A DNA stretch of 64,000 nt, from the NCBI RefSeq assembly GCF_036067295.1, contig NZ_CP107954.1:7440001-7504000 (forward strand), written 5' to 3'. The position numbers and the translations under genes are program-made. The notes beneath the pieces are model-generated. The model did no database searches, was not told the origin of the DNA, and was given only the letters and a program-made list of their open reading frames with translations. The number at the start of each line of letters is the position of its first letter. The first letter of the stretch is position 1. Below are positions 57,825 to 64,000 of the stretch, piece after piece. The stretch is from Kribbella sp. NBC_00382. Lineage in GTDB: Bacteria; Actinomycetota; Actinomycetes; Propionibacteriales; Kribbellaceae.

Positions 57825-58544
57825 TCAGCCGAGGTAGAGCCGCTCCAACGGCTGGCCTGCCAGTACGCCGATCAGCGCGCCGACGAGCATGAACGGGCCG
57901 AACGGGAACAACTGCTTGCGTTTGAACACCTTCGCAGCGGTCAGCACGATCCCGATCACCGCGCCGAGGAAGAACCCGCCGTACAGACCGGCCACCAGCT
58001 CGCCCCAGCCGAGCCAGCCCAGCGCGATGCTCAGCAATCCGGACAGCCGCACGTCGCCGAAACCGACGCCTCGCGGGAACACGAACCAGAGCAGGTAGAA
58101 CACACCGAACCCGACGGCTCCCGCGATCGCGGACCGCCACAGCGATCCCCACTCGCCCGTCTGCAGCGCAGCGATCACCAGCGCCAGACCGACGAGCAGG
58201 TACGCGGGCCAGATGATCGCCGACGGGAGGTATCTCGTCCGCGCGTCGATGTACCCGAGTACCGATCCCGCGACCGCGAGAACCAGCCAGGCGGCCAGCC
58301 CGGCCGACGCCCCGAGCGCCCACCCGAGCAGCCCGCCGGCGATCGCGGCCGTCACGCCACACCAGTACGCCGCCTTGGTGGCGACGCCTTGCCCGGCGAG
58401 TTCGGCGTACGGGATCTTGGTGTCGCCCTCTTCGAGGATCGGCTCCGGGATCCGGCGCATCACCAGCGGCCCGAGCGCGAACGCGGCCGGCCCGCAGAGG
58501 ACGATCCCGGCCCCTGCCGCGAGCAACGCATTGTCAGCCGGCAC
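57825..58544 (-). CDS. Prepilin-type peptidase (A24 family)
   Basis: This 239-residue polytopic aspartyl peptidase cleaves leader peptides of type IV pilin-like proteins. The two active-site Asp are D100 (LGYIDARTRYLP) and D164 (GFGDVRLSGL) at the ends of membrane helices. The Cys-rich N-methylation region of bifunctional enzymes is absent. A gene of this kind lies between aroE and aroC in streptomycetes as well. No pilin gene is in the window. Confidence 0.92.
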   Translation of the reverse strand: MPADNALLAAGAGIVLCGPAAFALGPLVMRRIPEPILEEGDTKIPYAELAGQGVATKAAYWCGVTAAIAGGLLGWALGASAGLAAWLVLAVAGSVLGYIDARTRYLPSAIIWPAYLLVGLALVIAALQTGEWGSLWRSAIAGAVGFGVFYLLWFVFPRGVGFGDVRLSGLLSIALGWLGWGELVAGLYGGFFLGAVIGIVLTAAKVFKRKQLFPFGPFMLVGALIGVLAGQPLERLYLG

Positions 58545-58574
58545 GATCCAGCAGCCTAGACGATCCCCGACCGC

Positions 58575-59639
58575 CTAGACCTCCTCACCAGGCCCCCTGT
58601 GGACAACGCGCTTCACGAGCCTTCGGCCGATCAGCGCGGCGCCGACGCCGATCAGCAGCGGGCCGCCGAGCAGCACCGCGATCGTGCTCCACAGGCCCTC
58701 GTTCTCGGTGACGTACTTCACCCGCTCGAACTCGTCATTGTTCGCCGCCTGGGTGAAACCGAAATCAGCGGTGATCCGGCCCGGCTCGCGATACGTCACC
58801 GAGTACGCCGTCAGGAACGTTGTGGGCGCGGCGAGTTGCGGAGCGTCCTCGTTCGCCAGGCGTCCGGCGTACAGGAGCTCGGGCTTCACATCCGGATCGG
58901 GCAGCGTCGAGGCATCCACCCGGTACGCCGCTGCGACGTAAACGGTGACCGTCTGAGCCGTAGTCGCCCCCTTGCTGAGCCGCATCGGGTAGACGATCTG
59001 TGGCGAGGCAAAGGTCAGCCGCAGCGGTGGGGTCGAGCCCGTCATCGGAGTGCCGTCCTCCTTCGGGGCCAGCTTGACCGCGACGATCTCCCACTTCTCG
59101 GTCAGGTACGGCGTGAGGTTGGCGGCCAGACTCGCAGGAGCGGCGTACCCGTTGGTGCGGAGCCAGTCGGTCACCGCAGTGCCGCTCGCCCCGCCGAGCC
59201 GCGCCACCTGGAAGGGGCCGAGCCGCATCTGCTGGCGCACGTCCACGCCCGCACCCGCCATCGGTGCGCCGCCGGTGTCACCGCGGCTGCCCATGATCCC
59301 CAGATCGCGGAACGGCCAGTACGTCTTGCGGGTCACGATCTTCGGCCGGGTGATCGACTGCAACCGGGAGAAGAGGTCGTTGTCGCCGAGCTCGACCTTC
59401 GCGGCCGCCGGCACCGGCATGATCCAGGCGGCCTTCTTCGACTGACCCTGGACGGACATCGACAACACGATCTCCTCCTGGCCGCCGTCGTAGCGGACCA
59501 GGGCGTTCTCGCCGAACACCCGGGCGCGCGACTCCGCGTCCGGGAGGTACCCGCCACAGGCGCACGCCCACGCGGGCGCGACGCCGACTCCCAGCAGGGC
59601 CAATCCGAGCACTCCCGCCACCAACCGCCACAGTTTCAT
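58575..59639 (-). CDS. DUF2330-family exported membrane protein
   Basis: This 354-residue protein has an N-terminal signal sequence (MKLWRLVAGVLGLALLGVGV then AWACACGG) and a C-terminal membrane helix (about 322-343, STIAVLLGGPLLIGVGAALI) followed by a basic tail. The DUF2330 domain begins CACGGYLPDAESRARVFGEN and includes KKAAWIMPVPAAAKVE. The family is widespread in actinobacteria with unknown function. It ends 30 bases before the prepilin peptidase gene on the same strand. Confidence 0.88.
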   Translation of the reverse strand: MKLWRLVAGVLGLALLGVGVAPAWACACGGYLPDAESRARVFGENALVRYDGGQEEIVLSMSVQGQSKKAAWIMPVPAAAKVELGDNDLFSRLQSITRPKIVTRKTYWPFRDLGIMGSRGDTGGAPMAGAGVDVRQQMRLGPFQVARLGGASGTAVTDWLRTNGYAAPASLAANLTPYLTEKWEIVAVKLAPKEDGTPMTGSTPPLRLTFASPQIVYPMRLSKGATTAQTVTVYVAAAYRVDASTLPDPDVKPELLYAGRLANEDAPQLAAPTTFLTAYSVTYREPGRITADFGFTQAANNDEFERVKYVTENEGLWSTIAVLLGGPLLIGVGAALIGRRLVKRVVHRGPGEEV

Positions 59640-59669
59640 GGCCGAAGGCTAGTGGCGGGTGGGGCCGGG

Positions 59670-61139
59670 TCAGGCGATTGTGTAGCTGTTGTGGAAGAAG
59701 TTGGTGGGGTCGTACTTCTTCTTGACTGCTTGCAGGCGGGCGTAGTTGGCGCCGTAGTACGTGCTGACCGAGCGGCCGGTCTCCACGTAGTTCACGTAGC
59801 CACCGGCTGACGACGGCTTGACGGCGCGGTGGCCGTTGGTGATGAAGGTCTGGGCCGCCTTGAGCTGGGCGGCTGTCGGGTGGGCTGCCAGTCCGGAGTA
59901 CCACTGGACGACGCCGACTGCGGATCGGTGACCCCAGGAGGAGCCGCCGGACGGGATCTTCGCCGCCTGACCGCCCAGCGGGTCGAGGATCGCGGCAGCC
60001 GGAAGCTTCGCCCGAGCGGCAGTCTTCACCGCACCAAGCAGGGCAGCGATGGTCGTGGCGGACATCGGCTTCAGCACGTCGGAGCCGGCCAGGAAGCCCT
60101 GACGAGCACTGGTCGTGCCGCCACCCAGGTACTTCACCGCCTCCATGTGCGTGCGGACCGCGAAGGTCCGGGTGGTCGCCTTCGATCCGACGTACGACTC
60201 GAGCTGCGCCGCGGCGGCCGCGCCGTTGCCGGCGGTCGAGCATCCGAGGACGTGGATCTGCAGCGTTCCGTTGCTCTTGGCATCGATGTGCACGTTGCCC
60301 CAGGAGGTGATCGGCGCGACCTGGGCGAACTTCTGCCAGCCCTTGATGACGGCCGCGGCCTTCGACTCCGGCCACGTCAGCCGGAAGAACCCGAGCTTCG
60401 CCGCCGGGATGGTGATCAGCTTGAACGATGTGACGATGCCGAGGTTGCCACCGCCACCACCACGCAGCGCCCAGAACAGGTCGGGATCGACCGTGGCGCT
60501 GACGTTGCGCGCGACGCCGTCGGCGGTGATCACGCCCATCGACTGGATTCGGTCGCAGGTCAGGCCGAACGCCCGCGTGTGCACGCCCATCCCGCCGCCG
60601 AGGGTGAGCCCGGCGATACCGACGGTGGGGCAGGTCCCGGTCGGCAGGGACTTGCCGTACTTGTCCAGGAACGTATGGACGTCGTACAGCTTCGCGCCTG
60701 CACCGACGGTGAGCACGTTGCCCGAGTAGCTCATCGAGCGCATCTGGCTGACGTCCACGACCAGCCCCTTGCTGACCGTCGAGGCGCCGACGTACGAGTG
60801 TCCGCCGCTCTTCGGCACCGAGAGCAGCTTGTTCTTGCGCGCGAACAGGATCGCCGTGCGGACGTCGGTCGCGTTCGCCGTGCGCACCACAGCCGCCGGC
60901 GCGACGGTGTCCCACCGCGGGTTGAAGAGCTGGCGCACGGTCGGGTATCCGGGCTTGCCCTGGAGGTACACGGTGCCCTTGATGCTCTTCTGGAAGGCCG
61001 TCCAGTCCGGCCCGGCGGTAGCGCCCATGAGCCCGGCGGGACCGGCGTTGGCCGGCTTGACCTCGGAGCAGCTGGTCAGCGCGATCGCGGCCAGCGCGCC
61101 GCCTGCCTTCAGTACGGTACGGCGGTCAACTGGGCTCAC
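59670..61139 (-). CDS. Tat-exported FAD-linked oxidase (berberine bridge enzyme-like)
   Basis: This 489-residue flavoprotein has a Tat signal (DRRTVLKAGGALAAIALTS) with a possible lipobox LTSC (C24). The FAD-binding PCMH domain (about 75-245) has H114 in KSGGHSYVG and C170 in PTGTCPTVGIAGLTLGGG, the pair that links FAD twice covalently in berberine bridge-type enzymes. The substrate domain ends in the BBE motif KKYDPTNFFHNSYT. Such enzymes oxidise sugars or secondary metabolites. The GTG start lies inside the aroE end (14-base overlap), so it is coupled to aroE. Confidence 0.93.
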   Translation of the reverse strand: MSPVDRRTVLKAGGALAAIALTSCSEVKPANAGPAGLMGATAGPDWTAFQKSIKGTVYLQGKPGYPTVRQLFNPRWDTVAPAAVVRTANATDVRTAILFARKNKLLSVPKSGGHSYVGASTVSKGLVVDVSQMRSMSYSGNVLTVGAGAKLYDVHTFLDKYGKSLPTGTCPTVGIAGLTLGGGMGVHTRAFGLTCDRIQSMGVITADGVARNVSATVDPDLFWALRGGGGGNLGIVTSFKLITIPAAKLGFFRLTWPESKAAAVIKGWQKFAQVAPITSWGNVHIDAKSNGTLQIHVLGCSTAGNGAAAAAQLESYVGSKATTRTFAVRTHMEAVKYLGGGTTSARQGFLAGSDVLKPMSATTIAALLGAVKTAARAKLPAAAILDPLGGQAAKIPSGGSSWGHRSAVGVVQWYSGLAAHPTAAQLKAAQTFITNGHRAVKPSSAGGYVNYVETGRSVSTYYGANYARLQAVKKKYDPTNFFHNSYTIA

Positions 61140-61950
61140 GGTCGTTCAGCTCCTCACGCGCGGCGGCTCTCATAGCCGCCAGGGGCGCGGGCGACATACC
61201 AGTCATCATCTCCACTTGGAGGGTCGCCTGATGCACAAGCAGGTCAAGGCCGTTCAACAGCTCTGTACCGATCCGGTGCGCCGCGATCGCGAGCTGGGTC
61301 GGCCAGGGGTGGTAGGCCACGTCGAAGACCACCGGCGCGACCTGGGCGAAGTGCTCCGCCCACGGGTCCACGGCGCCGCCGGGCAACGTCGAGACGCAGA
61401 GGTCGAAGCCACCGATCTGCTCGACCTGGTTGAAGTCCGTCGCCGAGACCTTCAGGCCCAGCTCGGCAGCGAGATCCCGCAACCGCTCGGCCTTCGACAG
61501 GTCACGCACCACCAGCGTCACCTCGCTGACCTTCAACCCACGCAGGGCAGCCAGGGTCGACGCAGCAGTCGCTCCCCCACCCAGTACTACGGCCGTGTCG
61601 GCGCCGGTGATCCCCCGCTCGGCAAATGCCGACACCAGCCCCGGTACGTCGGTGTTGTGGGCCGACCGCGATCCGTCGGCCTCGAACAGCATCGTGTTCG
61701 CCGCACCGATCAACTCGGCCACCGGATCGACGACGTCGACCAAGTCCAGCGCGACGCGCTTCAAAGGCATCGTCAAGGACAGCCCGCGGACATCGTCGCC
61801 CAACGTACTCAAGAAGGTACGCAGCTCATCCTCGCCGACCTCGTACGCGTCGTACCGCCAGTCGAGCCCGAGTTCGGCGTACGCCGCTCTGTGCATGGCA
61901 GGCGACAGTGAGTGCGCGATCGGCTGACCGAGCACGGCGCAACGGGTCAT
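61126..61950 (-). CDS. aroE: Shikimate dehydrogenase
   Basis: AroE reduces 3-dehydroshikimate to shikimate with NADPH. The 274-residue protein has the substrate site HSLSPAMHRAAYAELGL, LTMPLKRVALDLVD (catalytic Lys), NTDVPGLVSAF (Asp) and the dinucleotide loop VVLGGGATAASTLAAL, which has Thr where GAGGA is usual. It starts four bases after the mltG stop in the ruvX-mltG-aroE unit. Confidence 0.95.
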   Translation of the reverse strand: MTRCAVLGQPIAHSLSPAMHRAAYAELGLDWRYDAYEVGEDELRTFLSTLGDDVRGLSLTMPLKRVALDLVDVVDPVAELIGAANTMLFEADGSRSAHNTDVPGLVSAFAERGITGADTAVVLGGGATAASTLAALRGLKVSEVTLVVRDLSKAERLRDLAAELGLKVSATDFNQVEQIGGFDLCVSTLPGGAVDPWAEHFAQVAPVVFDVAYHPWPTQLAIAAHRIGTELLNGLDLLVHQATLQVEMMTGMSPAPLAAMRAAAREELNDREPS

Positions 61951-61954
61951 CGGT

Positions 61955-63169
61955 TCAGCACCTACCGGTGTGGGCCTTACAGAACGCCGTCAGCAGGTCG
62001 ACGTTCTTCTGGTGCTCTTCGCCGGTGGTCGCGAACCGGGTCTCACCGGTGTCGAGATTGACCAGGGTGAAGTACTTCCAGGTGCCCGTCGCCGGGTTGA
62101 GGGCCGCGCGCAGCATGTCCTTGTCCGGGGAGTTGATCGGCGTCGGCGGCAGTCCCTCGTGCAGGTAGGTGTTGTACGGCGACTGCGTCTCGCGCTGCTG
62201 CTTGGAGGTGTAGACGCCACCGGTGCGGCCGACGATGTAGTGGATCGTCGAGTCCATCTGCAGCTTCTGCCCGGCCGCCAGCCGGTTGTAGATGACCCGC
62301 GCGACCTTGCCGTAGTCCTCCTTGCGGTTCGTCTCGGCGCCGATGATGCTGGCGACGATCACCGCCTGGTACGGGTCGAGGTGCTTGCGGTTGGCCTTCT
62401 GGATCAGCTGCAGGTCGGCCGCGGCCTTGGCGAAACCGGCCGTCGACAAGCGGAGGACCGTGTACGCGTTCGCGTCCTTCGGGATGTCGTAGGTGCCGGG
62501 GAGCAGGAAGCCCTCGGGGTTGTTGTTCGCCCACGACGGGAGCTTGAGCTGCTGCGGCTTGCTCATCGCGATCTGAGCGGCGCCGGGCGGGAGCTTGGCC
62601 GCCTTGCTCTTCTGCAGCAGGTTGACGATCTCGGCCTTGGTCCGGGCGGGCGGGATGGTGAACCGGGTGACGAGCACCGACTTCGCCGTGTCGAGCAGCA
62701 GCTCCAGCGCGGCCTTGGACGACATCTGCTTGTGCAGCGTGTACAGGTTCGCCTGGATCTTCTTGGAGCGCGGGTCGTCGCGGGCGACCCGCTCGAACGC
62801 CTTGGCGCTCTTCACCACGCCCTTCTTCTCGAGCGTGTCGGCGATCGACTGGGAGCTCTGCCCGGCGGCGATCTCGACGGTGACCGTCTCGCTGCTGCCG
62901 GCGCCCTCGTAGTCGGGGGCGGCGAACACCTTCTCGATCGCGTCGCGGCCCTTGCCGAAACCGACGGCGAGGGCGGCCACCAGGGCGCCCACGACGAGCA
63001 GCGAGACCAGGCCGGCGAAGCAGCCGAAGCCGCGCCGGGCGCGGGTCTTGCGGCGGTTGGCCCGGCGTTCGACCCGGCTCTCCGGGCGCAGGCCGAGATC
63101 GTCCCTGAAGTCCTCGGTCTGGCCGTCGCGGGGGTTGTCGCGGTCTTCGTTCACCGATGTTCCGTTCAC
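61955..63169 (-). CDS. mltG: Endolytic murein transglycosylase
   Basis: MltG cleaves nascent peptidoglycan glycan strands. The 404-residue protein has a basic cytoplasmic segment, one membrane helix (about 49-71), a LysM-like region (TVTVEIAAGQSSQSIADTLE) and the YceG catalytic domain. The conserved Glu E279 lies in VASIIGAETNRKEDYGKVAR; LQMDSTIHYIVG and SPYNTYLHEGLPPTPINSPD follow. The GTG start at 63169 overlaps the ruvX stop (GTGA). Confidence 0.96.
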   Translation of the reverse strand: MNGTSVNEDRDNPRDGQTEDFRDDLGLRPESRVERRANRRKTRARRGFGCFAGLVSLLVVGALVAALAVGFGKGRDAIEKVFAAPDYEGAGSSETVTVEIAAGQSSQSIADTLEKKGVVKSAKAFERVARDDPRSKKIQANLYTLHKQMSSKAALELLLDTAKSVLVTRFTIPPARTKAEIVNLLQKSKAAKLPPGAAQIAMSKPQQLKLPSWANNNPEGFLLPGTYDIPKDANAYTVLRLSTAGFAKAAADLQLIQKANRKHLDPYQAVIVASIIGAETNRKEDYGKVARVIYNRLAAGQKLQMDSTIHYIVGRTGGVYTSKQQRETQSPYNTYLHEGLPPTPINSPDKDMLRAALNPATGTWKYFTLVNLDTGETRFATTGEEHQKNVDLLTAFCKAHTGRC

Positions 63170-63624
63170 AGGGGCCTCCCGGGTGGGTTGCCGGTCTCGC
63201 GCTCGAAGTCGAGCGCGTGTTGCAGAATCACGACCGCCGCGGCCTGGTCGACCACGGCCCGCCGCTTGGAGCCCTTCTTACCCCGTTCCCGCAGCATCCG
63301 TTCGGCGGTGACGGTCGTGAACCGCTCATCCACCAGCCGCACCTCCGCCTCCACGTTCGCCGTCCGCAGCAGTTCGCCGAGCTGTACCGAGGTAGCCCGT
63401 ACCTTCACTGCCGCCGGTCCCTCTCCCCCAGACAACGACCGAGGCAACCCGATGATCACCTCGAACGCCTCCAGTTCGACCACAAGTCCGACAATCCGCT
63501 CGAGCGCCCCAGCCCCAGCCCGAACAGTCTCCACCGGCGTAGCAAGAATCCCGTGCGGATCCGAGCTAGCGACCCCGATCCTCGCATCCCCGACATCCAA
63601 CGCGACGCGTACGCCCCGGCGCAT
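63166..63624 (-). CDS. ruvX: RuvX/YqgF Holliday-junction resolvase-like protein
   Basis: The 152-residue RNase H-fold protein starts at ATG 63624. Conserved acidic motifs are ALDVGDARIGVASSDP, VDERFTTVTAERML and VDQAAAVVILQ, with GLPRSLSGGEG between. The family functions in RNA maturation and as a putative pre-16S rRNA nuclease. It sits between alaS and mltG, as in most actinobacteria. Confidence 0.96.
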   Translation of the reverse strand: MRRGVRVALDVGDARIGVASSDPHGILATPVETVRAGAGALERIVGLVVELEAFEVIIGLPRSLSGGEGPAAVKVRATSVQLGELLRTANVEAEVRLVDERFTTVTAERMLRERGKKGSKRRAVVDQAAAVVILQHALDFERETGNPPGRPL

Positions 63625-63660
63625 CAGTGTGCCCCGCCCAGGGTCCACCAGTACAACCGA

Positions 63661-63687
63661 CCGCCGCGCTGCGGTGCAGCGCGGCGG
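63661..63687 (-). terminator. Perfect 12-bp-stem hairpin between alaS and ruvX
   Basis: CCGCCGCGCTGC (63661-63672) pairs perfectly with GCAGCGCGGCGG (63676-63687) around a GGT loop. It lies 31 bases beyond the alaS stop on the minus strand and 36 bases before ruvX. It probably ends or attenuates alaS transcription. Confidence 0.75.
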
Positions 63688-63718
63688 CTCAGAGGTGTGC
63701 GGGGGCGGAGGTTCATCC

Positions 63719-64000
63719 TCAACCAGTTACTAGTTGGCCGATGGCGTGTTCGACTGCGGCAAGGGCCTTGTCGGCGCCGGAGGCTTCCGTGCCGCCGCCT
63801 TGGGCGACGTCGTCCTTGCCGCCGCCTCGGCCGCCCAGCTGCTCAGCAGCGATGCGGACCAGATCGCCGGCCTTCAGGCGCCATTCGCGGGCTACGTCGT
63901 TGAGGGCGATGACTACGCCAGGCTTGCCGTCGTTGACGCTCAGTACCGCGACAACAGCCGGCTTGTCGGCAGGCATCCGGCCACGCACGTCGAGCGCCAG
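63719..64000 (-). CDS. alaS: Alanyl-tRNA synthetase, C-terminal end (runs off right edge)
   Basis: The last 93 codons of a longer gene are visible and continue past the right edge. The peptide VAREWRLKAGDLVRIAAEQL, then GGRGGGKDDVAQGGG, is the typical C-terminal DHHA1 domain of alanyl-tRNA synthetase. The position before ruvX-mltG-aroE agrees with alaS in other actinobacteria. The catalytic domain is outside the window. Confidence 0.93.
   Translation of the reverse strand: MALDVRGRMPADKPAVVAVLSVNDGKPGVVIALNDVAREWRLKAGDLVRIAAEQLGGRGGGKDDVAQGGGTEASGADKALAAVEHAIGQLVTG

Noticed and set aside
1..64000. tRNA or rRNA genes
   Set aside because: No cloverleaf with CCA-end features or rRNA-like sequence was noticed in the intergenic regions by eye; a tRNAscan run would settle it.

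Overview
The window is GC-rich actinobacterial DNA with GTG starts, many 4-bp ATGA/GTGA gene overlaps, PriA without helicase motifs, mycobacterial-type IHF (mIHF), BldD and a DUF222-HNH protein. Protein resemblance from memory points to the Nocardioidales, probably Kribbella or a close relative; this is inference, not a search result.

The backbone is a conserved actinobacterial block on the minus strand, read from right to left: alaS (3' end), ruvX, mltG, aroE, prepilin peptidase, aroC-aroK-aroB, aroQ, efp, nusB, [bldD on plus], pyrR-pyrB-pyrC-PH-like membrane protein-carA-carB-pyrD-pyrF, mihF, gmk, rpoZ, coaBC, metK, priA, def, fmt, rsmB. These genes cover chorismate synthesis, pyrimidine synthesis de novo, nucleotide and cofactor supply, transcription and translation accessories, and initiator-tRNA formylation with deformylation. 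PyrR has a recognisable binding loop in its own leader next to the ribosome binding site. bldD, divergent from pyrR, has a perfect 15-bp BldD box at its own promoter.

Accessory genes interrupt this block. Between priA and def lie a DUF5937-like regulator, two MFS transporters, a two-headed Lrp/AsnC regulator, a HAD hydrolase, a lipoprotein and a secreted C39-like peptidase. Between coaBC and metK is a winged-helix protein of the DNA-glycosylase type. Between mihF and pyrF are a giant secreted double NodB protein and two paralogous lipoproteins. Between efp and aroQ are a Q/P-rich membrane protein, an FxLD-type methyltransferase, MarR with EamA and NAD(P)-binding partners, and an orphan LuxR protein. 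Between aroQ and aroB are TetR, a HelD-like motor and an ECF sigma factor with a membrane partner. Between aroC and aroE are a VOC protein, a small secreted peptide, an ADP-ribosylglycohydrolase, a DUF2330 protein and a Tat-exported FAD oxidase.

The left 8.5 kb is the least ordinary part. It holds a partial unknown gene, a secreted propeller-like protein, a PLP enzyme, two DMT transporters, a truncated hemerythrin-like gene ending in a 33-bp tandem duplication, and a DUF222-HNH endonuclease gene. The HNH gene is flanked by two clusters of one repeat family (three copies on the left, eight on the right) that point in opposite directions. This HNH-plus-repeats arrangement is the best candidate for something undescribed.
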